Of a DNA stretch of 64,000 nt, positions 17,756 to 26,096 are shown one piece after another. The notes beneath the pieces are model-generated. The model worked only from the letters and a program-made list of their open reading frames with translations, had not been told where the DNA came from and searched no databases. The DNA lies in assembly GCA_021733665.1 (NCBI GenBank), contig JAHREI010000006.1:124001-188000 (forward strand), in the 5' to 3' direction. The position numbers and the translations under genes are program-made. The DNA is from Bacillus subtilis (GTDB taxonomy: Bacteria > Pseudomonadota > Alphaproteobacteria > Rhizobiales > Rhizobiaceae). The first letter of the stretch is position 1. Each line of letters begins with the position of its first letter.

Positions 17756-19561
17756 ATGACAGCGACGATTTCACAAAACAAAGCAGTTTCTGAGGCCGAT
17801 AGCGGTAAAAAAACACGCCGGTCTCTGAAACCACTGGCGCGAATCTTTCCTTACATCCGGCGCTACCCTCGTTCTGTTGCCTGCGCATTGCTTGCACTGG
17901 TCACTGCTGCGGTGACGACTCTGATCCTGCCGGTGGCTGTACGCAGCCTGCTGGACAACGGTTTAAGCATTGCGGACAGCGGTTTTATTGATACATCTTT
18001 TGCTGCAATGATGCTGCTGGCAGCGGTGCTGGCCGTGGCTTCGGCGTCACGCTATTATTTTGTGATTACGCTTGGAGAGCGCATTGTTGCTGACCTGCGG
18101 CGCGATGTTTTTGCCCATGTCACCCGTTTGTCGCCGGCTTTTTTTGATCAGGTGCAGTCCGGTGAGATCGTTTCGCGTCTCACAGCGGATACAACACAGG
18201 TAAAATCGGCTGTTGGTGCGACGGCTTCTATTGCTTTGCGCAATCTGATTCTGGTGATTGGTGCAGTGGTGATGATGGTGGTCACCAGCCCTAAATTATC
18301 CGCACTGGTACTGGCTGCAATTCCGCTGGTGGTTTTGCCGTTGGTGGCCTTTGGCCGCTCTGTGCGCCGTCGCTCACGCCGGGCGCAGGATGAGCTGGCA
18401 CTGGCGACTGCCTATGCCGGAGAAAAAATTGCCGCAGTGCGCACCGTACAGGCTTTTACCCATGAGGCACCGGCCATTGCGCATTATTCAAATGCGGTTG
18501 ATCACGCCTATGATGCTGCGCAGCAATCGATTCTCTCTCGTTCTATTCTCACGGCTTTTGCTATTTTCATTGTCTTTGCTAGTGTGGTGGCTGTGCTGTG
18601 GTTTGGTTCCCATGATGTGATGAGCGGACGGATGTCTGCAGGCACACTGGGGCAGTTTCTGATTTATGCGGTGGTGGCCGCCGGTTCTCTCGGAGCACTG
18701 TCGGAAGTCTGGGCAGAACTGGCACAGGCTGCCGGTGCAGCAGAGCGGCTAGTGGAGTTGCTGAATGAAGAATCAGCAGTGGTGTCGCCGCTTAATCCTG
18801 TGACCCTGTCCAAAGCTGAAGGACGTGTTGAATTCTCCCATGTGGAATTCGCCTATCCGACACGTCCGGATGCACAAGCGCTGCATAATGTGAGCTTTGT
18901 GATTGAGCGTGGCAAGACGGTTGCAATAGTCGGTGCGTCAGGTGCCGGTAAATCAACACTGATTGCTTTGCTGTTGCGTTATTATGATCCGCTGGAAGGT
19001 AAAATCCTGCTGGATGGCACAGATTTGCGTCAATTATCGCTGGATGATCTGCGCGGTAATATTGCACTCGTGTCACAGGATGTGACGATTTTTGCTACCA
19101 GTATCCGTGAGAATATTGCCTTCGGGCGACCGGATGCGAGTGACGCAGATATTGAAGCCGCTGCAAAAGCTGCGCAGGCACATGAGTTTATCATGGCGCT
19201 GGAGGGCGGTTATAATGCGCCGGTTGGTGAGCGTGGTGTCATGCTTTCCGGCGGTCAGCGTCAGCGTATTGCCATTGCCCGTGCAATCCTGCGTGATGCG
19301 CCGGTATTGTTGCTGGATGAAGCGACCTCGGCACTGGATGCCCAGAGTGAAATGCTGGTGCAGAAGGCGCTGGAGCATTTGATGCGGGGGCGCACAACGC
19401 TGGTGATTGCGCACCGTTTGGCAACAGTTTTGAAGGCTGATCATATTCTGGTTATGGATCAGGGGCGTATTGTTGAGCAGGGCACCCATGCAAGTTTAAG
19501 CCAGTCGGGTGGGATATATGCACGTTTAGCCAGCCTGCAGTTCCAGCAGACAGTAAGTTAA
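17756..19561 (+). CDS. ABC exporter, fused permease and ATPase (MsbA/LmrA type)
   Basis: A 601-residue half-transporter. Residues about 30-320 form a six-helix type I exporter domain with the intracellular-loop features [26 protein letters not shown]. The ATPase domain follows with Walker [11 protein letters not shown]-loop LVSQDVTIF, signature [14 protein letters not shown], Walker [14 protein letters not shown] and the H-loop IAHRLATV. Such proteins dimerise and export lipids, peptides or drugs; the substrate cannot be told from sequence. It starts 183 bases from the divergent rpmE gene. In Rhizobiales this ABC gene next to rpmE is widely conserved, which suggests a housekeeping role. Confidence 0.88.
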   Translation: MTATISQNKAVSEADSGKKTRRSLKPLARIFPYIRRYPRSVACALLALVTAAVTTLILPVAVRSLLDNGLSIADSGFIDTSFAAMMLLAAVLAVASASRYYFVITLGERIVADLRRDVFAHVTRLSPAFFDQVQSGEIVSRLTADTTQVKSAVGATASIALRNLILVIGAVVMMVVTSPKLSALVLAAIPLVVLPLVAFGRSVRRRSRRAQDELALATAYAGEKIAAVRTVQAFTHEAPAIAHYSNAVDHAYDAAQQSILSRSILTAFAIFIVFASVVAVLWFGSHDVMSGRMSAGTLGQFLIYAVVAAGSLGALSEVWAELAQAAGAAERLVELLNEESAVVSPLNPVTLSKAEGRVEFSHVEFAYPTRPDAQALHNVSFVIERGKTVAIVGASGAGKSTLIALLLRYYDPLEGKILLDGTDLRQLSLDDLRGNIALVSQDVTIFATSIRENIAFGRPDASDADIEAAAKAAQAHEFIMALEGGYNAPVGERGVMLSGGQRQRIAIARAILRDAPVLLLDEATSALDAQSEMLVQKALEHLMRGRTTLVIAHRLATVLKADHILVMDQGRIVEQGTHASLSQSGGIYARLASLQFQQTVS

Positions 19562-19591
19562 CAAAGCTCGCAATTCAGGCACGATGAAATG

Positions 19592-19620
19592 AAAAAGCCC
19601 CGTATTAAACGGGGCTTTTT
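19592..19620. terminator. Bidirectional terminator after the ABC exporter gene
   Basis: Eight-base stem AGCCCCGT/ACGGGGCT (19596-19603 with 19609-19616) with A-run and T-run, between convergent genes. Confidence 0.9.
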
Positions 19621-19621
19621 G

Positions 19622-20650
19622 TTATCTTTCGGTCAGTTTCAGCTCGATGCGCCGGTTGCGGCTGCGGGCATCGGAACTGTCATCAGCTTCCAGTGGCTGA
19701 TACTCACCAAAACCTGCGGCTACCAGACGGTTTGCCGGTACACCATTGGCAATCAGGAACTTAACCACTGCTGTTGCGCGTGCTGAGGAGAGCTCCCAAT
19801 TGTCACGATAGCGGCCTGTGCCGGATAGCGGCACATTATCTGTGTGGCCGTCAACGCGCAGCACCCAGTTGATATCGTCCGGTATTTCCTTATTCAGCTC
19901 CACCACTGCATCGGCGAGCTTTTTCATTTCAACCAGACCTTGCGGGTTGATATCTGCCGAGCCAGTTGGGAACAGGACTTCCGACTGGAACACGAAACGG
20001 TCACCGACAATACGGATATTCTCACGATCCGAGAGAATTTCACGCAGACGCCCGAAGAAGTCGGAACGATAGCGGTTCAGTTCCTGTACACGCTGGGCAA
20101 GTGCCACATTCAGCCTTTTGCCGAGATCGGCAATCTTGGTGTTGGATTCGCGGTCACGGGCTTCGGAAGCATTGAGGGCGTCTTCCAGCGCACCGATCTG
20201 ACGGCGCAGAGCTGCAATCTGCTGATTGAGCAATTCCACCTGAGACAGGGCGCGGGCGCTAACCTGCTTTTCTGCATCCAGTGAGGCGGAGAGTTCCCCG
20301 GCGCGTTGCTCTGCCGCGGCTCCAGAACCACCGGAGGCCAGCAGGCTTTGCAGACGGGATTTTTCATTCTCTGCAGCATTGAGCGAGGCCTGAAGATTGG
20401 CAAGTGTGTCCTCGAGATCCTGTCCTTTGCCGCGTTCCAGCGACAGTAATTCGGTCAGCTCGCTGATCTGGCTGTTGAGCCGGTTCAGTACCGAATCCTT
20501 GTTGTTCACCTCTTGTGAGAGCAGAAACTGCATCAGCACAAAAACGGAAAGCAGGAACATAATCGCCAGCAGCAATGTGGAGAGCGCATCCACAAAGCCC
20601 GGCCAGTAATCGACATGGCGTTCACTGCGACGGTTACGGGATAAGGCCAT
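19622..20650 (-). CDS. MotB/OmpA-like peptidoglycan-binding membrane protein
   Basis: A 342-residue protein with one N-terminal membrane helix (VDYWPGFVDALSTLLLAIMFLLSVFVLMQFLL), a long alanine/glutamate/arginine-rich coiled coil (about 50-190), and a C-terminal OmpA domain. The OmpA peptidoglycan-binding motif is seen in VDGHTDNVPLSGTGRYRDNWELSSARATAVVKFL and GFGEYQPLEADDSSDARSRNRRIEL. In the membrane helix the conserved aspartate VDALSTL is where MotB-type proteins carry protons. It lies 10 bases after the MotA-like gene and should form a complex with it. Confidence 0.82.
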   Translation of the reverse strand: MALSRNRRSERHVDYWPGFVDALSTLLLAIMFLLSVFVLMQFLLSQEVNNKDSVLNRLNSQISELTELLSLERGKGQDLEDTLANLQASLNAAENEKSRLQSLLASGGSGAAAEQRAGELSASLDAEKQVSARALSQVELLNQQIAALRRQIGALEDALNASEARDRESNTKIADLGKRLNVALAQRVQELNRYRSDFFGRLREILSDRENIRIVGDRFVFQSEVLFPTGSADINPQGLVEMKKLADAVVELNKEIPDDINWVLRVDGHTDNVPLSGTGRYRDNWELSSARATAVVKFLIANGVPANRLVAAGFGEYQPLEADDSSDARSRNRRIELKLTER

Positions 20651-20660
20651 GTTTTCCGCC

Positions 20661-21671
20661 TTATTGTTCGCGCTTGGAAGCGGAGAGGATGGTATTCAGT
20701 TTTTCGACGGCCTGACGCAGGGCTTTTTGTTCTTCTGCCTGACGTTCCACCCAGTCATTCATGCTCTGCTGGTCATGGCGCATGGTTTTGACCAGTGCCT
20801 GCACACCTTCTGCCAGATTGGCGAGGGCTGCGGTGGTGCGCTGGCTGGTGCCGCTGCCATCCTGCATATTCTGCAGACGGTCGGAGAACAGACGGATTTC
20901 TTCCAGCGTTGCATTACCGTTTTCAGCTGTGGCTGGCAGATCGGAGTTGAGATCGGTGACCGATGACAGCCAGTTTTCCAGTTCTGTGTAAAAACGGTTC
21001 TGCGCACGACCGGATTGCAGGTCGAGAAAACCGAGAATCAGCGAGCCGGACAGGCCGAACAGCGAGGACGAAAAGGCCGTACCCATACCGCTGAGCGGGG
21101 CTTGCAGGCCGCTTTTGAGTGAATCCAGCACCGTGCCGGTATCATTGGATTTCGGATCAAGCGACTGAATAGTCTGACCGATGGAGCCGATAGTTTCCAG
21201 CAAACCCCAGAATGTCCCGAGCAGGCCGAGAAACACCAGCAATCCGATCAGATAGCGGGAGATGTCGCGGCTTTCATCAAGACGGGTGGCAATGGAATCA
21301 AGAATAGAGCGCATGGATGTGGCTGACAGTGCCATAGACTGACGACGGCCGATCATTGCCCGCATCGGCGCCAGCAGCACCGGATCAGATGCGCTGTCGT
21401 CGCCGTCACGGAAGGAGTTGACCCAGCGAATTTCCGGTACAAGCCGCAAAACCTGCGTGAAAGTCAGCAGGATACCCACCAGCAGGACACCGAGAATCAA
21501 ACCATTGAGACCCGGATTAGTAACAAAAAATGTCTGAATTTGGCGCATCAGAACCAGAGCCAGAAATGCCACCAAGGCCAGAAATATGATCATGATCATC
21601 ATGACCATCCGCGGGCTGGAAAGCCGGTTCGGATCGTATTCAGTTCCCATGCTAATATCCCGCTTTGCCAT
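20661..21671 (-). CDS. MotA/TolQ/ExbB-like proton-channel protein
   Basis: A 336-residue membrane protein with two N-terminal helices (MMIMIIFLALVAFLALVLM and LNGLILGVLLVGILLTFTQV), then two further helices around ISRYLIGLLVFLGLLGTFWGLLETIGSIGQTI and GMGTAFSSSLFGLSGSLILGFLDLQ, the MotA/TolQ proton-channel pattern. A C-terminal soluble helical segment follows. It is translated just ahead of the OmpA-like partner, so the pair resembles MotAB, TolQR or ZorAB stator units. The pair appears widely in the core genomes of Rhizobiales; its job is unknown but likely concerns the envelope. The start at 21671 (MAKRDISMGTEYDPNRL) was preferred over one 48 bases upstream because GAGAGAA precedes it. Confidence 0.78.
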   Translation of the reverse strand: MAKRDISMGTEYDPNRLSSPRMVMMIMIIFLALVAFLALVLMRQIQTFFVTNPGLNGLILGVLLVGILLTFTQVLRLVPEIRWVNSFRDGDDSASDPVLLAPMRAMIGRRQSMALSATSMRSILDSIATRLDESRDISRYLIGLLVFLGLLGTFWGLLETIGSIGQTIQSLDPKSNDTGTVLDSLKSGLQAPLSGMGTAFSSSLFGLSGSLILGFLDLQSGRAQNRFYTELENWLSSVTDLNSDLPATAENGNATLEEIRLFSDRLQNMQDGSGTSQRTTAALANLAEGVQALVKTMRHDQQSMNDWVERQAEEQKALRQAVEKLNTILSASKREQ

Positions 21672-21840
21672 ACTGTTCTCTCGCTGAAACCTGATGTGTT
21701 CGCTGTTCTGACCGGACATTGCATCCGTTCGTCGCTGCTATGGTACAGGACGCTACTGCAAAAATTTCAAAACGGAAACTTTTATTCCTGCCTCTTCCCA
21801 TTGTTCATAGCTATTGCGGTGAAAACGAGAACAGCCAATA

Positions 21841-21876
21841 AAAAAAATCCCCCGCGTGTCTGAGACAGGCGGGGGA
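21841..21876 (-). terminator. suhB terminator
   Basis: Stem TCCCCCGC/GCGGGGGA (21848-21855 with 21869-21876), with the inner GTC/GAC pair; on the minus strand it is followed by seven T. Confidence 0.85.
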
Positions 21877-21903
21877 CTGATTATTTTAGTTTGCTAATAT
21901 TAC

Positions 21904-22695
21904 TCAAACCGGTTTTTTGAGGGTACGCAGCAGCTGCCCTTGAATGACTTCATTACCGGCAACAATGTTTTTCTGCTCATACATATCCTGCTGGCCGTTT
22001 TTGTCGGAAACAAAGCCACCGGCTTCACGCACCATCAGAATACCGGCTGCCATATCCCACGGAGCCAGCGGTTCGTCCCAATAACCGTCAACGCGGCCTG
22101 CAGCGACAGCGGCGAGTTCCAGAGATGCGGCACCAAATGCACGCATACCGGCAGCTTCACCCATCACATTGCGCAGTTCGATAAGGTAATGACCATGTTT
22201 GCCGCGACCCAGATGCGGCATACCATGTGTGATTACGGCATCGGAAAGTTTGGAGCGGGCTGCAACGCGCAGACGACGGTCATTGAGGAAAGCGCCGCCG
22301 CCACGTTCAGCAGTGAAAAGCTCATCCGTTGCCGGATTATAAATCACACCGGCAACAACCTGTCCCTGACGCTCCAGCGCGATGGATACCGCAAAAACGG
22401 GAATACCATGCAAAAAGTTGGTAGTGCCGTCGAGCGGATCAACGACCCAGCGGTGCTGGCTGTCTGCGCCCTCAACGGCGCCGCGTTCTTCCATCAGAAA
22501 GCTATAATCAGGACGCGCACGGCGCAATTCACTGAAAATAATGTCTTCTGCTTTTTTGTCGGCCTGACTGACATAGTCGCCCGGGCCTTTGAGCGAAACC
22601 TGCAGGTTCTGTACTTCGCCGAAATCACGCGCCAGTGAACGTCCGGCCTTCATCGCGGCCTGAACCATAACATTGAGAATTGCTGAGCGCGCCAT
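21904..22695 (-). CDS. suhB: Inositol-1-monophosphatase family protein
   Basis: A 263-residue magnesium-dependent phosphatase. Metal-site motifs are MEERG (E of the first site), WVVDPLDGTTNFLHGIPVFAVSIAL and the C-terminal YWDEPLAPWDMAAGILMVREAGG. The family removes phosphate from inositol monophosphate; the E. coli protein SuhB also acts in rRNA antitermination. It is a single gene, with efp upstream on the same strand and 188 bases between. Confidence 0.92.
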   Translation of the reverse strand: MARSAILNVMVQAAMKAGRSLARDFGEVQNLQVSLKGPGDYVSQADKKAEDIIFSELRRARPDYSFLMEERGAVEGADSQHRWVVDPLDGTTNFLHGIPVFAVSIALERQGQVVAGVIYNPATDELFTAERGGGAFLNDRRLRVAARSKLSDAVITHGMPHLGRGKHGHYLIELRNVMGEAAGMRAFGAASLELAAVAAGRVDGYWDEPLAPWDMAAGILMVREAGGFVSDKNGQQDMYEQKNIVAGNEVIQGQLLRTLKKPV

Positions 22696-22830
22696 ATTTT
22701 ACGTCCTGTTTGTGCATGCGAGCGGGCGGAGTGCATCTTCACCGCGATAAAACTCTATGCGTTGGAATTTAGACAATAATATCATCCGCAGCGCCAAGTC
22801 CACGAATGAATAAAATACCATATCATGAAA

Positions 22831-22863
22831 AGCGCCGGTCAGCCGGTAGCGGAGACCGGCGCT
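22831..22863 (-). terminator. efp terminator
   Basis: Ten-base stem AGCGCCGGTC/GACCGGCGCT (22831-22840 with 22854-22863); on the minus strand a short T-run follows. Confidence 0.8.
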
Positions 22864-22883
22864 CTGTTTGTATACGCGGCTAT

Positions 22884-23444
22884 TTAAGCGCGGGATACGT
22901 AGGTCAGTTCGTTGGTGTCAACGATGACGCGTTCACCGGATTCGATGAAAGGCGGTACGAGAATACGGATGCCGTTTTCCAGAATCGCAGGCTTGTAGGA
23001 AGAAGCTGCTGTCTGGCCTTTAACAACCGGATCAGCTTCTGTGATTGCCAGTGTAACCTGATCCGGCAGGCGGATACCGATCGGACGTTCTTCGTGCATT
23101 TCCACGGTGACCATCATGCCGTCCTGCAGGAATGCAGCGCGTTCGCCAACGAAATCCTTGTTCAGCTCAAGCTGTTCGTATGTTTCGGTATCCATGAAAA
23201 TCAGCGCTTCGCCCTGTTCATAAAGGAAAGAGAAATCCTTCTGCTCAAGGCGGATACGCTCAACGGTTTCAGCCGAACGGAAACGTTCATTCAGCTTGGT
23301 GCCGTCGATGAGGTTTTTCAGTTCAACCTGATTATAGGCGCCACCTTTGCCAGGCTTTACCGCATTACATTTAACCGCTGCCCACAGACCGCCATTGTGC
23401 TCAATGACGTTGCCTGGACGGATTTCGTTACCGTTGATCTTCAT
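22884..23444 (-). CDS. efp: Translation elongation factor P
   Basis: A 186-residue EF-P with three beta-barrel domains: the N-terminal KOW-like part [49 protein letters not shown] with the modifiable lysine region PGKGG, then [22 protein letters not shown] and the C-terminal [30 protein letters not shown]. It relieves ribosome stalling at proline runs. The ATG at 23444 begins the family sequence. No epmA or epmB is visible nearby. Confidence 0.96.
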   Translation of the reverse strand: MKINGNEIRPGNVIEHNGGLWAAVKCNAVKPGKGGAYNQVELKNLIDGTKLNERFRSAETVERIRLEQKDFSFLYEQGEALIFMDTETYEQLELNKDFVGERAAFLQDGMMVTVEMHEERPIGIRLPDQVTLAITEADPVVKGQTAASSYKPAILENGIRILVPPFIESGERVIVDTNELTYVSRA

Positions 23445-23672
23445 ATTCGCTAAATCCGGAATTAGTGTGAAATTCTCTCTGAACTGCCCTGTGAAATTGT
23501 GCTGCGCTTCATATCTCAACCGGTACCGGTTTGATAAATGCTGCTGCAGTGCGCGTCAGAGGGCTTGTCAGCCATATCAATCGGGTTTTCCAAGACCATA
23601 AATCTGCAATTTTGGCAAGTCTGATCCAGGTTTCAGGCTGCACTATGTTAGTGAAATACTGATTTTCACAGG

Positions 23673-24821
23673 TCAGCGCAGATTATTGGCACGGGAAATG
23701 GCCTGCTGGATTTCTTCATCTGTCAGACCGTCCATGAAAGAATCGAGGTCTTTGGCATAGAGTTTTGAGCGCCGCGCCTGAATATACCATGCTGCCGCCT
23801 CAACAGAATTTCCGTCTGTGCCGATGCCATCGCGGTATAGACGTGCCACGCGTGCCTGTGCCGCGACATTGCCGCCACGTGCTGCGGTCAGCATCCAGCG
23901 GAAGCCGGCATCATAATTGCGTTCACCGCCACGGCCTTCCACCAGCCAGGTGGCAAGATCCAGTTGGGCAGTGTCATAATTTTTACGGGCGGCACGCAGT
24001 AAATATTCCCGTGCTTCCGCTTCATCACGTTTAATGGTTGTTGTGCCATTGGCCAGCAACTGGCTGATCGCATATTCCGCATCGGCCACACCGGATTCAG
24101 CAGCTTTCTGGAACCACGGGGCTGCTTCATCCAGTCCTTTGATACCCGGAGAGCGCATCATCAGCATCTGAGCATAGTTAAACTGAGCCATAGCGTTGCC
24201 TGCCTCGGCCGCTTTTTGCATCAGTGCTTCAGCCTTTTTCGCGTCTTTAGGGACATAAATGCCCTGAAGTAGCATAGCGGCATAACGGAATTGCGCTTCA
24301 ACTTCGCCTTTTTCCGCAGCCAGTCCATACCAGTGAGCCGCCTGTTTCTGGTCAGCTTTGACCCCGAGACCACGGGCATAAATTTCGGCCACCAATGTTT
24401 GCGCCGCAGGATCACCTGCTTTTGCCCGTTCCATACCAAGGTTGAAGGCTGTCAGATAAAGGCCACGCTGGAAGGCGCCGAATGCAGGGTCAGCTACTTT
24501 GTTACCAAAACGGTTTTCGTTAAAGGCAGGCATTGCATCGGTGGAAGCCGGTTGTTGCAGCATATCCGGTTGGTTTTTTGCCCATGAACCGGCGAGTTCG
24601 GGAATTGTGAAGCCGGTGGAGACGGAGGGCACATCCAGAGTTGTGTCCTCCGGCTGAGACTGTTTATCCGCCTCTGTTTTTGCGGTGTCAGTTTCGGTTT
24701 TCTCTGCCGCAGCTTTGTTTTTGTCCTGAGCTGCGACGGCAGGCAGAGAACCGGTTAAAGTTGCAAACATGAGCCAGACTGCACTGGTGCTGTTGAACAG
24801 AACGGATTTTTTCAGCATCAT
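23673..24821 (-). CDS. Secreted Sel1-repeat (TPR-like) protein
   Basis: A 382-residue protein. A signal peptide (MMLKKSVLFNSTSAVWLMFATLTGSLPAVAAQ) is followed by a charged linker and then at least five to six Sel1 repeats, for example AQTLVAEIYARGLGVKADQKQAAHWYGLAAEKG, AQFRYAAMLLQGIYVPKDAKKAEALMQKAAEAG, AEYAISQLLANGTTTIKRDEAEAREYLLRAA and AQARVARLYRDGIGTDGNSVEAAAWYIQAR. Sel1 proteins act as binding scaffolds, often in the periplasm. It begins 43 bases after the ThiE-like gene and may be co-transcribed. The ATG pair at 24821/24818 has AAGAG upstream. In Brucella relatives such a protein has been linked to envelope stress, but no specific role is shown here. Confidence 0.8.
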   Translation of the reverse strand: MMLKKSVLFNSTSAVWLMFATLTGSLPAVAAQDKNKAAAEKTETDTAKTEADKQSQPEDTTLDVPSVSTGFTIPELAGSWAKNQPDMLQQPASTDAMPAFNENRFGNKVADPAFGAFQRGLYLTAFNLGMERAKAGDPAAQTLVAEIYARGLGVKADQKQAAHWYGLAAEKGEVEAQFRYAAMLLQGIYVPKDAKKAEALMQKAAEAGNAMAQFNYAQMLMMRSPGIKGLDEAAPWFQKAAESGVADAEYAISQLLANGTTTIKRDEAEAREYLLRAARKNYDTAQLDLATWLVEGRGGERNYDAGFRWMLTAARGGNVAAQARVARLYRDGIGTDGNSVEAAAWYIQARRSKLYAKDLDSFMDGLTDEEIQQAISRANNLR

Positions 24822-24864
24822 TTTACTCTTAATAACGGCGGAGAGGTGGCACTCTCCGGCCATG

Positions 24865-25530
24865 TTATTCTTCAGTGTCTGCGGCGCTCAGTTCATCGAG
24901 CTGACGGTTGGCATCAGTGACAACCTGCGCCGGATTGTCGGCGGAAAATACGGCTGCACCCAATGCAATAAATTCTGCTCTTGTTGCGAAGCAAGCTGCC
25001 AGATCATCAATCTTTGAACCGGCTTGCACAATCGCCGGAATCTCAACCATGGCAGCCCACCATTCAGCGAGCGACAAATTGCGCGGATGAGCTTCAGCTT
25101 TGCTGTCTGCGCCGATTTTACCGAAGAACATATAATCCGGCTGTAATTCACCGACTTCGAGGGCTGCATGGCGTTCTTTGACATTACCGGTGCCGACGAT
25201 CAGCTTCGGAGTATAGCGTTCAATTGCATCTGCAATATCAGCGAGCGGACCTTCAATATGGACACCATCGGCGCCGACACGACCGGCAGTGCGGGTATCG
25301 TTCAGGATGATGGCTGCGGCACCGGCAGCCTGCACTTTGCTGACAGCTGCTGCTGCAAACGTCTGAAAAGATGCTTCATCCGTCTTGCCGTTATCAAAAA
25401 TGACACTGGCAATATCACCCGCTGCCAGCGCTTTATCCAGCGTGGCGAGCAGCGTGTCAGATGTGTGTCCTTCCGAAGAAGGGGAGGGAACCACTAGAAC
25501 TAAGCGCGGACGGTTTTCAGGGAATTTCAT
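24865..25530 (-). CDS. Thiamine-phosphate synthase-like protein (divergent ThiE/TenI)
   Basis: A 221-residue TIM-barrel protein of the ThiE/TenI group: PRLVLVVP at the start, AAGAAAIILNDTRTAGRVGADGVHIEGPLADIA at the centre (the family segment usually reads GADGVHLGQ), PDYMFFGKIG, and the phosphate-end IPAIVQAGSKIDDL where true ThiE proteins usually have a GG(I/V) loop. ThiE joins the thiazole and pyrimidine phosphates to make thiamine phosphate. The loss of the LGQ and GG patterns makes the true function uncertain; it could be a TenI-like or other isoform. The ATG at 25530 was chosen over an upstream one by its GAGG site. Confidence 0.7.
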   Translation of the reverse strand: MKFPENRPRLVLVVPSPSSEGHTSDTLLATLDKALAAGDIASVIFDNGKTDEASFQTFAAAAVSKVQAAGAAAIILNDTRTAGRVGADGVHIEGPLADIADAIERYTPKLIVGTGNVKERHAALEVGELQPDYMFFGKIGADSKAEAHPRNLSLAEWWAAMVEIPAIVQAGSKIDDLAACFATRAEFIALGAAVFSADNPAQVVTDANRQLDELSAADTEE

Positions 25531-25850
25531 TGAATAAAGCCTCGTTGAGGGGGCGCAATAGCCCATAAAAGTGGCAAACTTCGGGAAACTGCAATTATTT
25601 ACAGTGCAATATACCGGTCATTGCCTTCTGTTTAGAGCATAATTGCTAAAAGATAACAGGGTTTTTGCATGTAATAAGGCAAAACCATGAAGCCTTCGTT
25701 GTTTTTATGTTTTTCATCCTGAGCGGTAAGTCTCAGATAGGCCGGTAACATATTGTAACTGCCGGTTTTGTTTTCTTCTGGAAAATAATGTGATGGGGGT
25801 AAAGGGTCGCCCAGCCGCTTTCGTGTCCCATTTGAGTCTTATTGTTGATA

Positions 25851-25937
25851 GCAGACAAAAACGTCGGCTGGTGTTGATTGCAGACAAAGATGTCTGCGGT
25901 TGTTGTTAGCAGACGGAAAATGTCTGTGTGACGTAAT
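25851..25937. repeat. Three 29-bp tandem repeats, each able to form a hairpin
   Basis: Units start with GCAGAC at 25851, 25880 and 25909, exactly 29 bases apart. In each unit GCAGAC pairs with a GTC(T/G)G(C/T)-like arm 6-7 bases downstream. The middle one is perfect: GCAGACA/TGTCTGC with a four-base loop (25880-25886 with 25891-25897). The last third is least like the others. No unique spacers separate the units, so it is not a CRISPR array. Confidence 0.6.
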
Positions 25938-25961
25938 TTCAGTGAGACAACTGAGAATACG

Positions 25962-26061
25962 CTAGAGCGTGTCGCGCTTAATCGCAGTCATGGCGCTTGC
26001 TCTAGATTCTTTTAATTGTCGCATGTTCGCGAACGTTAAATGAATCCATTTAACTGCGACA
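25962..26061. repeat. Double palindromic intergenic repeat (rhizobial RIME-like)
   Basis: First palindrome CTAGAGC (25962-25968) with GCTCTAG (25999-26005); second palindrome TGTCGCA (26017-26023) with TGCGACA (26055-26061). Two linked stems with a TAGAGC...GCTCTA outer pair are typical of repetitive intergenic elements in Rhizobiales. Only whole-genome comparison could show copy number. Confidence 0.5.
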
Positions 26062-26096
26062 TGCTTTAGCAAGTCAGACAAAAGGCAGGCTGACAG

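Larger units (their letters stand above)
25531..26096. other. Long intergenic region upstream of opgC
   Basis: A 566-base region between the divergent ThiE-like gene and opgC. It contains a tandem array of 29-bp hairpin repeats (25851-25937), a double palindromic repeat element (25962-26061), and a TAGAGCATAATTGC fragment near 25635. No gene was found. Confidence 0.7.

Noticed and set aside
19622-21671. Zorya-type defence system (ZorA/ZorB)
   Set aside because: The two proteins resemble ZorAB in architecture, but there is no ZorC, ZorD or ZorE neighbour, and the surroundings are core genes.
25851-25937. Possible CRISPR array
   Set aside because: Units are tandem with no unique spacers, only three copies, and no cas genes are near.
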